From positions 1 through 64,000 of the forward strand of contig DATAVA010000026.1 in the NCBI GenBank assembly GCA_036267975.1: a DNA stretch of 64,000 nucleotides, given 5' to 3'. This stretch comes from DAIDKA01 sp036267975 (GTDB lineage: Bacteria > Pseudomonadota > Gammaproteobacteria > Steroidobacterales > Steroidobacteraceae). Positions within the stretch are counted from its first letter, which is position 1, and every line of letters begins with the position of its first letter. Below are positions 27,637 through 35,782 of the stretch, one piece after another. A program made the translations under genes and the position numbers. Below the pieces are notes generated by a model. It searched no databases, was not told the DNA's origin, and saw only the letters and a program-made list of their open reading frames with translations.

Positions 27637-27730
27637 GGCAGATCCTGTCAGAAGTATTCTGATCGCTAGATGTTGTCCGACTGGAACTTTTGTGTCAAGT
27701 GGAATACATTACGGCCGAAGGAGAATCCCG
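27637..27730. promoter_or_regulatory. Divergent control region between emrAB-nodT and TetR gene
   Basis: This 94-nt region separates the pump operon from the TetR gene. It holds inverted half-sites GTATTC (27654-27659) and GAATAC (27702-27707), plus AAGGAG at 27718-27723 as the regulator's ribosome-binding site. The half-sites are 42 nt apart, so they could be two weak operators, or chance. Confidence 0.3.
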
Positions 27731-28450
27731 ATGCCCATAGCCCGGATCAAGCGCCGTCACCCTGCGGACGGCGGCTATGCCAGAGGTGAGGAGACCCGCG
27801 CGCGCATCGTGACTACGGCGCTGCGTGTATTCGGCGAGGAGGGGTTCACGAAGGCCTCGACCCGGCAGATCGCCGCCGACGCTGGCGTGAATCCTCCCGC
27901 GCTACAGTATTACTTCGGTGGCAAGGAGGGCCTGCACCGCGCTTGCGCCCAATTCATCATCGACCGGGTGATGATCATCATCGCGCCCGCACTGGCCGAA
28001 GCACGGCAGGTCAGGCAGCACACGCAACGCGACCGTGCCATCGATGCGTTGTGCGCGCTGCTGGACTCGATGGCGGATGCCCTCGTCGCCGCAGGTTCGG
28101 AGAGCTGGAGCCGATTCATCACCCGCGGCAAGGCCGATGGTGCGGGTCCGGCCATCGGCATGCTGCGCCAGAATATTGCGATGCCGATCATGCTCACCGT
28201 CGCACAGCTGATTGCCATTGTGACGGCGGGCGACCCCTCCGATGAGCTCATCCGCGTCAAGGCTACGGCCATCTTCGGGCAGATCTCGACCTTCCTGACG
28301 AATCGCGAGAGCACACTGGAGGCGCTGAACTGGACTGATTTTGACACGCAGCGCCTGCAGATCATCAAGACTGTTGTGCGCGAGCATACCCGCGCCATAC
28401 TGGGTGCACGCGCCGGATCGCCGCGGCGCGCCACAGGAGAATTGCGATGA
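27731..28450 (+). CDS. TetR-family transcriptional regulator (CerR/DUF1956 type)
   Basis: This 239-residue regulator has an N-terminal TetR DNA-binding domain: ETRARIVTTALRVFGEEGFTKAST, then helix-turn-helix TRQIAADAGVNPPALQYYFGGKEGL. The C-terminal half fits the DUF1956/CerR type ligand domain. AAGGAG precedes the ATG at 27731; the open frame extends further upstream but overlaps the divergent gene. It likely represses the adjacent efflux operon. Its last codons overlap the FAH-family gene by 4 nt, so regulator and enzyme are made together, and the enzyme's substrate class may hint at the effector. Confidence 0.92.
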   Translation: MPIARIKRRHPADGGYARGEETRARIVTTALRVFGEEGFTKASTRQIAADAGVNPPALQYYFGGKEGLHRACAQFIIDRVMIIIAPALAEARQVRQHTQRDRAIDALCALLDSMADALVAAGSESWSRFITRGKADGAGPAIGMLRQNIAMPIMLTVAQLIAIVTAGDPSDELIRVKATAIFGQISTFLTNRESTLEALNWTDFDTQRLQIIKTVVREHTRAILGARAGSPRRATGELR

Positions 28451-29301
28451 AGCTGTTTCGGCATGGCGCGAAAGGACAGGAGAAGCCGGGCATCCTCGAT
28501 GCGCAGGGTCGACGCCGTGATTTGTCGGGCATCGTCATTGATATCGACGGCCAGTTGCTGGCCGCAGGATTGGCCACGCTCAAGGATGTGAATACGGCAA
28601 GTCTGCCCGAGGTACCGGCGGTGGCGCGCTTCGCCGAGCCGGTCGGCGGAGTTGGAAAATTCGTCTGTATCGGTTTGAATTACCGCGACCATGCCGCCGA
28701 AGCAAAAATGAAGATCCCCGCCGAGCCGATCATCTTCATGAAGGCGACTTCGGCGATCATGGGCCCGAACGACCCGGTCGTGATCCCGCCGCAGTCACAG
28801 AAGTCGGACTGGGAGGTCGAGCTCGGCATCATCATCGGGCAGGAGGCCCGCTACGTGTCGCTGGAGCGCGCGCTGGATTTCGTGGCCGGCGTGTGCGTGT
28901 GCAACGATCTGTCGGAGCGGCACTTCCAGATCGAACGCGGCGGCCAATGGGCCAAGGGCAAGGGCTGCGACACCTTTGGGCCGTTCGGACCCTACCTGGT
29001 GACGCTCGATGAGGCCGGTGACCTCGACAGTCTGCACCTGTGGCTGAGCGTCAACGGTACGCCCATGCAGAACGGCAGCACCCGTGACATGATTTTCAAC
29101 GTGCCGTTCCTGGTGCACTACGTCAGTCAGTTCATGAGTCTGCAACCCGGTGACATCATCAGCACCGGAACACCTGCCGGCGTGGGCATGGGGCGCAATC
29201 CGCCGGTATTCCTGCAGGAAGGGGATGAGATCCACCTCGGGATCGATGGTCTGGGCGAGCAGCGCCAGCAGGTCAGGCGCTATACGCACGCGCCGGCCTG
29301 A
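28447..29301 (+). CDS. Fumarylacetoacetate hydrolase family protein
   Basis: This 284-residue enzyme has an N-terminal FAH_N-like part and the catalytic FAH domain (PF01557): FVCIGLNYRDHAAE, the metal ligands in SDWEVELGIIIG (Glu-x-Glu) and VCVCNDLSERHFQ (Asp), and the STGTPAGVGMG loop. Members cleave or isomerise acylpyruvates from aromatic ring cleavage, or decarboxylate oxaloacetate. The ATG overlaps the TetR stop by 4 nt. Which of the family reactions it performs cannot be told; the neighbours suggest breakdown of a small aromatic or ketone compound. Confidence 0.9.
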   Translation: MKLFRHGAKGQEKPGILDAQGRRRDLSGIVIDIDGQLLAAGLATLKDVNTASLPEVPAVARFAEPVGGVGKFVCIGLNYRDHAAEAKMKIPAEPIIFMKATSAIMGPNDPVVIPPQSQKSDWEVELGIIIGQEARYVSLERALDFVAGVCVCNDLSERHFQIERGGQWAKGKGCDTFGPFGPYLVTLDEAGDLDSLHLWLSVNGTPMQNGSTRDMIFNVPFLVHYVSQFMSLQPGDIISTGTPAGVGMGRNPPVFLQEGDEIHLGIDGLGEQRQQVRRYTHAPA

Positions 29302-29316
29302 GCGGGCCGGTCAGGG

Positions 29317-29601
29317 TCAGCGACGCACGTAACGACGCTCGCCGGATACCGGGTCGTACTGCACATCCATGACCTCGCCGCTGATCGGATCGGCGAATTT
29401 CTCTTCGGTGGCTTGCCAGTGGGCGCTGTGCGGTCCGGAGCCTTTTCGATAGCGCCAGTTCTCGAAGGCGGTGCCGACGAAGACGAGCGCGCCCACGAGC
29501 AGCAGCTGCACTCCGGGCGACCACACCCGCAGCAGGAGCAGCACCAGTCCCGCGGCCGCCAGCAGCAGTGCGATTGCGAGCACGATCCGGCGCAGCATCA
29601 T
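29317..29601 (-). CDS. Small membrane protein downstream of YbjQ
   Basis: This 94-residue protein has two closely spaced hydrophobic segments (about residues 5-23 and 30-45), then a soluble tail with WRYRKGSGP, EEKFADPISGEVMDVQYDPVSGERRYV. It begins 2 nt after the YbjQ-type gene and is probably translationally coupled to it. The same frame stays open for over 2 kb on the opposite strand of the quinohemoprotein gene, but only this part has gene-like composition and a partner. I do not recognise a family beyond small inner-membrane proteins with two helices. Confidence 0.7.
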   Translation of the reverse strand: MMLRRIVLAIALLLAAAGLVLLLLRVWSPGVQLLLVGALVFVGTAFENWRYRKGSGPHSAHWQATEEKFADPISGEVMDVQYDPVSGERRYVRR

Positions 29602-29603
29602 CT

Positions 29604-29927
29604 TCAGGCAACGGGCTCGATGATGACGGCAGTCCCATAGGCCACCACTTCGCTCATCGTCTGGCCCATTTCGGATGAATCGAAGCGCATCATCACGACG
29701 GCATTGGCGTGCATGAGGGTGGCGTTTTTCACCATGCGGTCCACGGCGTGGCGCCGAGCTTCCTCCAGCATCTGGGTGTACTCGACGATTTCGCCGCCGG
29801 CGAGGGAGCGCAGGCTTGCCATGATGTTGCCTCCCAGCCCGCGACTGCGCACCACAACGCCGAAGACCTGGCCCTTGGTTTCGCGAATGCGGTGACCGGC
29901 AACATTCTCCGTCGTGACAACCAGCAT
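29604..29927 (-). CDS. YbjQ/UPF0145 family protein
   Basis: This 107-residue protein is a YbjQ family member (PF01906, putative heavy-metal-binding domain): TTENVAGHRIRETKGQVFGVVVRSRGLGGNI, then YTQMLEEARRHAVDRMVKNA and VVMMRFDSS. The family forms ring-shaped pentamers and its role is unclear. Length is full for the family. It is followed at once by a small two-helix membrane protein and transcribed away from the quinohemoprotein gene. Confidence 0.93.
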   Translation of the reverse strand: MLVVTTENVAGHRIRETKGQVFGVVVRSRGLGGNIMASLRSLAGGEIVEYTQMLEEARRHAVDRMVKNATLMHANAVVMMRFDSSEMGQTMSEVVAYGTAVIIEPVA

Positions 29928-29990
29928 GTTCGTTCCCCAGTCGGTGATTTACGGCCAGTCCATGGCCCTGGCGCCATTCTATGCCCGGAT

Positions 29991-30037
29991 GCTGTCCCCA
30001 GACAGCTTTGCGGTTACAATCGTAATCCGCGTTTTTT
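29991..30037 (+). promoter_or_regulatory. Two hairpins and a T-run in the leader of the quinohemoprotein gene
   Basis: A perfect 6-bp hairpin (GCTGTC, loop CCCA, GACAGC; 29991-30006) is followed by a bulged hairpin GCGGTTAC / GTAATCCGC (30010-30030) and TTTTTT (30032-30037), all within 75 nt before the start codon. The second hairpin plus T-run has the form of an intrinsic terminator, so it could be an attenuator. TACAAT at 30015-30020 could instead be a -10 element, in which case the hairpin is an operator. Confidence 0.4.
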
Positions 30038-30063
30038 GCGTGATTTGAGGTCTGCTGGGGGCA

Positions 30064-32199
30064 ATGCTGATGCGTACATGGAAACTGATCCCGGGACTTG
30101 CGACGCTCGGCGTCCTCATGAGCATCATCGCCTCGTATGCGGCAACGGCGGCCGACGGTGCTGCGGATGTGAACGCCAAGCGCATGATGGATCCGGCGGC
30201 GACGGCCGCGAACTGGATGTCCTATGGGGACACCTACTCCGAGCAGCACTTCAGCGCGCTGACCCAGATCAACAAGAATAATGTTTCGCAGCTGGGGCTG
30301 GCCTGGTTCGCGGACTACGACACCAATCTGACCCAGGCCGGAACCCCGCTGGAGATTGACGGCGTGATTTATGTCTCCACCGCCTGGAGCAAGGTGTATG
30401 CGTTCGACGCCCACACCGGCAAGACGCTGTGGGAGTACAACCCGAAGACGCCCGGGGACTGGATCCGCAATGTGTGCTGCGGCATCGTCAATCGTGGCAT
30501 CGCGGCCTGGAATGGCAAGATTTATCTTGGCACGCTTGATGGCCGGCTGGTCGCGCTCAATGCAAAGAACGGCAAGGTCGTCTGGTCGGTGTTGACGATC
30601 GATCCCACCAAGCACTACTCGATCACCAGCGCACCGCGCGTGGCCAAGGGCAAGGTGCTGATCGGCGAATCCGGCGGCGAGTACGGTGTGCGCGGCTACC
30701 TGAGCGCCTATGACGCGCAGACCGGCAAGATGGACTGGCGCTTCTACACGGTGCCGGGTGATCCGAAGAAGGGCTTCGAGAATCCAGCCATGGCAATGGC
30801 GGCCAAGACCTGGGGCGGTGAGTGGTGGAAACTCGGCGGCGGCGGCACGGTGTGGGATGCCATCGTGTTCGATCCGGTCACCAACCTGGTGTACTTCGGT
30901 GTCGGCAATGGAACACCGTGGAACGATCACTTCCGTGACCCGACCACCAAGGACAACCTGTTCCTGGCCTCCATCGTCGCGGTCAACGTCGACACCGGCA
31001 AGTACGTGTGGCACTACCAGGAAACCCCCGCGGATACCTGGGACTACGATGCCGTGAGCCCGATCGCGGTCGTGGACATGAAGATGGATGGCAAGGAGCG
31101 CCGCGTACTGCTGCAGCCGAGCAAGAACGGTTTCTTCTATGTGCTCGAGGCGCGCACCGGAAAGCTGCTGAATGCGACGCCCTTCGTGGATGTCAACTGG
31201 GCCAGCGGAGTGGACCTGAAGACCGGTCGCCCGCGCGTCAATCCGGCCGCCCGTTTCCCCGAAGGCAAGCCATGGGACCTCAGCCCAGGCGTGCAGGGCG
31301 CGCATGGCTGGCATTCCAATGCCTACAGTCCCGATACCGGCTTGCTGTATGTGCCGACGCAGATTGCGTACTTCCCCATGGTATTTGATCCGACCTACAC
31401 GCCCAATCCGGTCGGCTACAACCTCGGCATCGATTTCGGCGCGCAGCTCACCTACTACAAGAGTCATCCCGAGGCGCCGAACAAGTTCGTCGGTTACCTG
31501 CAGGCCATTGACCCACGGACCGGCAAGAAGGTCTGGGGTGGGCCGCAGAATCAGGGCCCGACCGGCGGCGCCGTGGCGACCGCCGCTGGCCTGGTGTTCC
31601 AGGGTGGCGGCTCAAGTGATGATTTCCGGGCCTTCGATGCCACGTCCGGAAAAATCCTCTGGACCGCCCAGACCCAGACAGCCGTGCTGGCTGCCCCCAT
31701 CTCGTATGAACTGGATGGCAAACAGTACATAGCCGTCAGCGTGGGTGGGGCGGTTCCGGGCGGTGATTATTACGCGCCGAATCACTCGCGGATGCTGGTA
31801 TATACCGTGGGTGGCAGCGCCCAGCTGCCGGCGCCGCAGCCGTACACCCCGCGCGCCTTACTGCCCCCTCCCGACAAGGCCACGGTCGCGCAGGTGCATC
31901 AGGGCGAGCAGTTGTACGCGCGCAATTGCGCGGCCTGCCATGGTGATCGCGGCCAGACCCGCGGTGCGAACTTCCCCGACCTGACCCGCACGCCGCTGTT
32001 ATGGTCGCCGGATGGCTTTGATGCGATCGTGTTGAAGGGCCTGCTGAAGGACAAGGGCATGGCCTCCTTCGCCGAAGTGCTGAAGCCGACGGACACCGCG
32101 CTGATCCGCGACTTCATCATCAATCAGGCCAATCAGCTGAAGAACAATCCACAACCTGCGGCGCCGCCACCCGCAGCGGGCGCTCACGAGCAGCATTGA
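30064..32199 (+). CDS. Quinohemoprotein alcohol dehydrogenase with lanthanide-type active site
   Basis: This 711-residue exported enzyme has a signal peptide (to about residue 30), an eight-bladed PQQ beta-propeller (about residues 40-590) and a C-terminal cytochrome c domain with CAACH (Cys622, Cys625, His626) and distal Met666 in GMASF. The vicinal disulfide is Cys138-Cys139 in NVCCG. Predicted metal ligands are Glu206 (GGEYG), Asn282 (GVGNG) and catalytic Asp327 in TWDYDAV. Asp329, two residues on, is the extra ligand seen in lanthanide-dependent enzymes such as XoxF and PedH. It oxidises alcohols in the periplasm and passes electrons to its own heme. No PQQ-synthesis genes lie in this window. 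Confidence 0.93.
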   Translation: MLMRTWKLIPGLATLGVLMSIIASYAATAADGAADVNAKRMMDPAATAANWMSYGDTYSEQHFSALTQINKNNVSQLGLAWFADYDTNLTQAGTPLEIDGVIYVSTAWSKVYAFDAHTGKTLWEYNPKTPGDWIRNVCCGIVNRGIAAWNGKIYLGTLDGRLVALNAKNGKVVWSVLTIDPTKHYSITSAPRVAKGKVLIGESGGEYGVRGYLSAYDAQTGKMDWRFYTVPGDPKKGFENPAMAMAAKTWGGEWWKLGGGGTVWDAIVFDPVTNLVYFGVGNGTPWNDHFRDPTTKDNLFLASIVAVNVDTGKYVWHYQETPADTWDYDAVSPIAVVDMKMDGKERRVLLQPSKNGFFYVLEARTGKLLNATPFVDVNWASGVDLKTGRPRVNPAARFPEGKPWDLSPGVQGAHGWHSNAYSPDTGLLYVPTQIAYFPMVFDPTYTPNPVGYNLGIDFGAQLTYYKSHPEAPNKFVGYLQAIDPRTGKKVWGGPQNQGPTGGAVATAAGLVFQGGGSSDDFRAFDATSGKILWTAQTQTAVLAAPISYELDGKQYIAVSVGGAVPGGDYYAPNHSRMLVYTVGGSAQLPAPQPYTPRALLPPPDKATVAQVHQGEQLYARNCAACHGDRGQTRGANFPDLTRTPLLWSPDGFDAIVLKGLLKDKGMASFAEVLKPTDTALIRDFIINQANQLKNNPQPAAPPPAAGAHEQH

Positions 32200-32208
32200 G
32201 CGCAGCAA

Positions 32209-33585
32209 TCAATCGTGCAGCGTTTTGACGTCCTGCGCGAATTCGGGCTTGGTCGCCAGCAGAATATCGAATGCCGTCTGCGCATCCGGGGTGCCGTGCA
32301 GGTTCTGCGCAAGCTTCGCGTACAGGTATTCGCGGACGAACAGCGGCAGCGCATCGAAGCCTTCGGAATAGATCAGAAAGCTCACCGGATAACGGAATAC
32401 GCGCCTGTCCAGATCCAGTTCCCGCAGCGAGCGACCACGCGAATCCCTCGGACCCTGGGCCTGAAACCATTGCGCGTAGCCGCTGCTGCCCGCGACTTTG
32501 TCCGGCAGCGGTGCCGCGCCCCGCACGAGCAGCCCGTCCGCCACCGGGGCCAGCAGTGGGTCGAGCCGGCCCTGCAAAGTCACCGGCAACTGCGCCCAAT
32601 GCAGGCTCGCGGCATCCCCCGTGGGCAGTAAACGGGCGAGCAACATCCGCGATTTGTAATTGGCCCGGATGATGAGATTGTGCACCGTCACCTGATGCTC
32701 GAGCACCAGCAATGCCACGATGTCGGAAGTCTTGCGCAGGTATGGCGAAGTATCCAGCAGCGAGTCAAGCGACATGAGGCTGCCGCGCCTGACCTTATCG
32801 AGCGCGAGCGGGGTATTCGAGGCGGGCGGCTGGATGTTGCCCAGATGCATGGCACCGCCGTCCTGGCCCGTGACGTACCAACCGCCCCAGCGCTCGGCAA
32901 TCGGCGTCTCATCGGCAGTCTCTCGGGCGACGGCATCGGGGATCAACTTGCCATGGTCCACTTCGTAGGTTGACTCGAACAGGAAGCGTGGCACCCCGCC
33001 CCCCATTTCCGAATACGAGTCATGGCAGGTCAGGCAGCGCAGTGCCTGGCGGTCCAGGTTGGCATGGCTGTCTGCGGCCATCACGGTGTAGAACACCGGT
33101 CCCCGGTCCGCATCCATGGTGTTGATCTCCAACATGCCGGTCTTCTGGACCCAGGCGACGTAAGTGTTGTCGTTGAAGTAGATTGCGCGCGGCGTGGCCG
33201 CACTGATCGCATCGACCTGCAGGCTGGTCTTCGAGAACACCAGCACCTGGGAGTCCGGATCGATGTTCAGGGCCTTCAGGATCGATTCCAGATAGCCGTG
33301 CTGCGGCGTGGCGGTGAGCTTCACTGTGCCCGCCTCGATGCGCTGCTGCAGGCGCGCGATTTCGTTGCGTACCGGCGGGTCGGAATAATGGATGAAGGGA
33401 TAATCGCGGTCATAGACCATGACCGAACCGCCATCCGGCGGGCGGCGCGCATCCGAGGTGGGGCCGGATTCGGGCTGTGCGCCATAGCTGACGATGCGCG
33501 CATCGGGCGCGCCCGCGAAGGACACAGTGGCGCTCGTGGCCAGCAGGGCGACCACGAACAGCAATCGCATCACCGGCAGTTTCAT
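32209..33585 (-). CDS. Exported monoheme c-type protein of unknown function
   Basis: This 458-residue protein has a signal peptide (ends near VSFAGAP) and one heme c motif, CLTCHD (Cys184, Cys187, His188), preceded by a beta-rich region (VLVFSKTSLQVDAISAATPRA, then a WVQKTGMLEINTMD stretch). The C-terminal half is helical with many conserved charged residues and no second heme. I do not recognise a named family. The ATG at 33585 overlaps the stop of the NsrR-like regulator by 4 nt, so the two are co-translated, which suggests that it is an NO- or redox-responsive electron carrier or peroxidase-like protein. That role is inference. Confidence 0.75.
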   Translation of the reverse strand: MKLPVMRLLFVVALLATSATVSFAGAPDARIVSYGAQPESGPTSDARRPPDGGSVMVYDRDYPFIHYSDPPVRNEIARLQQRIEAGTVKLTATPQHGYLESILKALNIDPDSQVLVFSKTSLQVDAISAATPRAIYFNDNTYVAWVQKTGMLEINTMDADRGPVFYTVMAADSHANLDRQALRCLTCHDSYSEMGGGVPRFLFESTYEVDHGKLIPDAVARETADETPIAERWGGWYVTGQDGGAMHLGNIQPPASNTPLALDKVRRGSLMSLDSLLDTSPYLRKTSDIVALLVLEHQVTVHNLIIRANYKSRMLLARLLPTGDAASLHWAQLPVTLQGRLDPLLAPVADGLLVRGAAPLPDKVAGSSGYAQWFQAQGPRDSRGRSLRELDLDRRVFRYPVSFLIYSEGFDALPLFVREYLYAKLAQNLHGTPDAQTAFDILLATKPEFAQDVKTLHD

Positions 33586-34028
33586 GGCCGCGCGCCGCTG
33601 TTGCCGGCCGTCGCCGCGGAAAACAGCCGATGCAACTGATTGCGGCGGACCATCATGTCGGCCAGCGTGTATTGATCGAGCACCGCCAGGAAGGCGCGCG
33701 TCGCCTGCGCAAACACGTTGTTCACCTGGCAGGCCGGTGAAATCAGGCAATTGGGGCAATCCACCAGTTCGAAGTGCTTCTCCGTATGGCGTATCAGGGC
33801 GCCGAGGTTGATGTCCGCGGCCGCGTTGCGCAGGCGGATGCCGCCGTGCCGACCGCGCACGGTTTCGACGTAGCCGGACTGCCCGAGGTCCTGGACCACC
33901 TTCATGAGGTGGCTTTGCGAGATCCCATATGCCTTCGCAATTTCCGCGATGCACGAGAGTCGGTCGGAATAGGTCGACAGGTACGTCAGCACGCGGATGG
34001 AATAATCGGTATAGCGGGTCAGATGCAT
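33582..34028 (-). CDS. nsrR: Rrf2-family regulator, NsrR-like
   Basis: This 148-residue regulator starts MHLTRYTDYSIRVLTYLS, the standard NsrR opening, with the winged helix IAKAYGISQSHLMKVVQDLGQSGYVETVRG. Three Cys at 91, 94 and 100 (CPNCLISPAC) fit a cluster-binding loop, though the spacing (2 then 5) differs slightly from E. coli NsrR (4 then 5). Such proteins hold an iron-sulfur cluster that NO destroys. A palindrome close to the NsrR consensus lies 42-64 nt upstream of its start, so it probably represses its own operon, which includes the monoheme protein. Confidence 0.87.
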   Translation of the reverse strand: MHLTRYTDYSIRVLTYLSTYSDRLSCIAEIAKAYGISQSHLMKVVQDLGQSGYVETVRGRHGGIRLRNAAADINLGALIRHTEKHFELVDCPNCLISPACQVNNVFAQATRAFLAVLDQYTLADMMVRRNQLHRLFSAATAGNSGARP

Positions 34029-34069
34029 CGGATGTCGGGCTCCACAGGGTTATCCGGAGCGGTTCTAAT

Positions 34070-34092
34070 AATATGCATTTGAAATGAATGTT
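34070..34092. promoter_or_regulatory. NsrR-type operator
   Basis: The site reads AATATGCATTT then GAAATGAATGTT, and agrees at about 18 of 23 positions with the published NsrR consensus (AAGATGCATTT then AAAATACATCTT). On the minus strand it lies between a weak -35 (TTTAAA) and a -10 (TATTAT) in front of the NsrR-like gene, an ideal place for repression. Confidence 0.7.
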
Positions 34093-34241
34093 TAAAGGGC
34101 ACACACCTTTGCCGAGGGGTAAAGGCAGACGTTGGGCCCCTGCAGGGCCGCTGCGGTTCGTGCTGCGGTGCTAAGATTCCCCTAATCGGTTGAATAACCC
34201 CCTTCACAGCGACGACCTAAGCTCGTCATTAGAGGTTTGAG

Positions 34242-34670
34242 ATGAAGATCACACGCACCGGTTCGGCTGCCTGGCAGGGCGGCCTGAAGGACGGCAAGGG
34301 CACGATCTCAACCCAGAGCGGGGCGCTCAGTGCCTATCCCTATGGCTTCGCCAGCCGCTTCGAGGGCGTGAAGGGCAGCAATCCGGAGGAACTGATTGCC
34401 GCGGCCCACGCCAGTTGCTTCACCATGGCGCTGTCGCTGATCCTGGGCAATGCGGGCCTTGTCGCCGAACAGATGGATACCAAGGCGGCCGTGAGCATCG
34501 AGCAGATCGGTGATGGTTTCGAGATCACCTCATCGCATCTGACCCTGCGCGCCAAGATTCCGGGAATCACCGCCGCGAAATTCACCGAGCTGACGGGGAT
34601 GGCGAAGGCCGGATGTCCGGTGTCCAAACTGCTGAAGACCGAGATCTCCCTCGAGGCGACTCTGGTCTGA
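34242..34670 (+). CDS. OsmC/Ohr family peroxiredoxin
   Basis: This 142-residue protein is an OsmC-type thiol peroxidase: Glu50 region in NPEELIAAAHASCF, peroxidatic Cys59 and resolving Cys125 in KAGCPVSKLL. It reduces organic or fatty-acid hydroperoxides in the cytoplasm. Length and both Cys match YhfA/OsmC subfamily members. ATG start at 34242; the upstream 213 nt is shared with the divergent NsrR-like gene, so the palindrome there might also influence this gene. A beta-propeller gene follows after 14 nt. Confidence 0.93.
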   Translation: MKITRTGSAAWQGGLKDGKGTISTQSGALSAYPYGFASRFEGVKGSNPEELIAAAHASCFTMALSLILGNAGLVAEQMDTKAAVSIEQIGDGFEITSSHLTLRAKIPGITAAKFTELTGMAKAGCPVSKLLKTEISLEATLV

Positions 34671-34684
34671 ACTGCGAGAGCGAC

Positions 34685-35773
34685 ATGATCAACAAACGAA
34701 GAGTGCTGGTCGCGGCTGCCGCGATCCTATGTGTGGCACTGTCGCCGCGGCCTGCGGCTGCTGCACAGGACTACCAGGTCTGGGTCTCGAACGAAAAGTC
34801 CGGAGACGTGACCATTATCGACGGCGGCTCGCTGAAGGTGCTGGCGACGATGCCGGTGGGCAAGCGCCCGCGCGGCATCCACGCAAGCCCCGATGGGCGC
34901 ACGGTGTATGTAGCGCTGAGCGGCACGCCCATCGAAGCCCCGCCGGAACTGGATGCCGCCGGCAATCCCATCTTCAAGAAGGGTCATGGAAAAGATGACG
35001 ATGATGACGATGACAATGTCGTGTCCGACAAATCGGCCGACGGTATCGGTGTCATCAATGTTGCGAACCGGCAGCTGACCGGAAAGATCAAGGTCGGCTC
35101 GGACCCCGAGGAGTTCGCGCTCAGTCCCGATGGCCGCAAGATCTATGTGTCCAACGAAGATGTGAAGACCGCGAGCATCGTCGACATCGGCTCCGGCAAG
35201 GTCCAACACATCATCCTCGTCGGACAGGAACCGGAGGGTGTCGCGGTGACGCCCGATGGCAATCGCATCTACGTGACCTGCGAAACCGGCGGGGACATTC
35301 TCGTCGTCGATGCCCATACCTATAAGACGCTGGCACATTTCAAGGTGCCGCCCAGGCCGCGCAGCGTGGATTTCCGCACCGATGCCCCCATAGGCTTCAT
35401 CCCTTCGGAGTCCGCCGGCCTGCTCAATATCATCGACTCGGCGGCTTCGAAGGTCACGAAGACCATCACTTTGCCCAAAGGCTCGCGGCCCATGCGGGTG
35501 CGGGTGAGCCCCGATAACGCCAAGGTGTACGTCAGCGATGGTCGCGCGGGAACGGTGACGGTGATGGACGCCCACACTTACGCCATCGACGGCAGCATCA
35601 AGGTCGGCAAGCGACCCTGGGGCATCGTGCTGTCGCCCGATGGCAAGTTTCTGTTTTCGGCCAATGGGCCGTCCAATGACGTTTCAGTGGTGGACCTGGC
35701 GCAGGGCAAGGAGATCGCGCGCATCAAGGCGGGTGCAAGTCCGTGGGGTGTCACGATCGTCCCGACTCACTGA
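34685..35773 (+). CDS. YncE/YVTN-type exported beta-propeller protein
   Basis: This 362-residue protein has a signal peptide (ends near PAAAAQD) and seven-bladed YVTN repeats (GDVTIIDGGSLKVLATMPVGKRPRGI, ASIVDIGSGKVQHIILVGQEPEGV, GTVTVMDAHTYAIDGSIKVGKRPWGI). It is similar to propellers linked to PQQ-dependent catabolism. An insert between blades one and two carries seven consecutive Asp (104-110), a possible calcium or lanthanide site. The ATG at 34685 is chosen since it begins the signal; the open frame extends into the OsmC gene. Likely operon with OsmC. Confidence 0.85.
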   Translation: MINKRRVLVAAAAILCVALSPRPAAAAQDYQVWVSNEKSGDVTIIDGGSLKVLATMPVGKRPRGIHASPDGRTVYVALSGTPIEAPPELDAAGNPIFKKGHGKDDDDDDDNVVSDKSADGIGVINVANRQLTGKIKVGSDPEEFALSPDGRKIYVSNEDVKTASIVDIGSGKVQHIILVGQEPEGVAVTPDGNRIYVTCETGGDILVVDAHTYKTLAHFKVPPRPRSVDFRTDAPIGFIPSESAGLLNIIDSAASKVTKTITLPKGSRPMRVRVSPDNAKVYVSDGRAGTVTVMDAHTYAIDGSIKVGKRPWGIVLSPDGKFLFSANGPSNDVSVVDLAQGKEIARIKAGASPWGVTIVPTH

Positions 35774-35782
35774 CGGTCGCGG

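Noticed and set aside
29317..31467. 716-codon open frame on the minus strand
   Set aside because: It is antisense to the quinohemoprotein gene; only its last 94 codons (29317-29601) look real and are listed as the small membrane protein.
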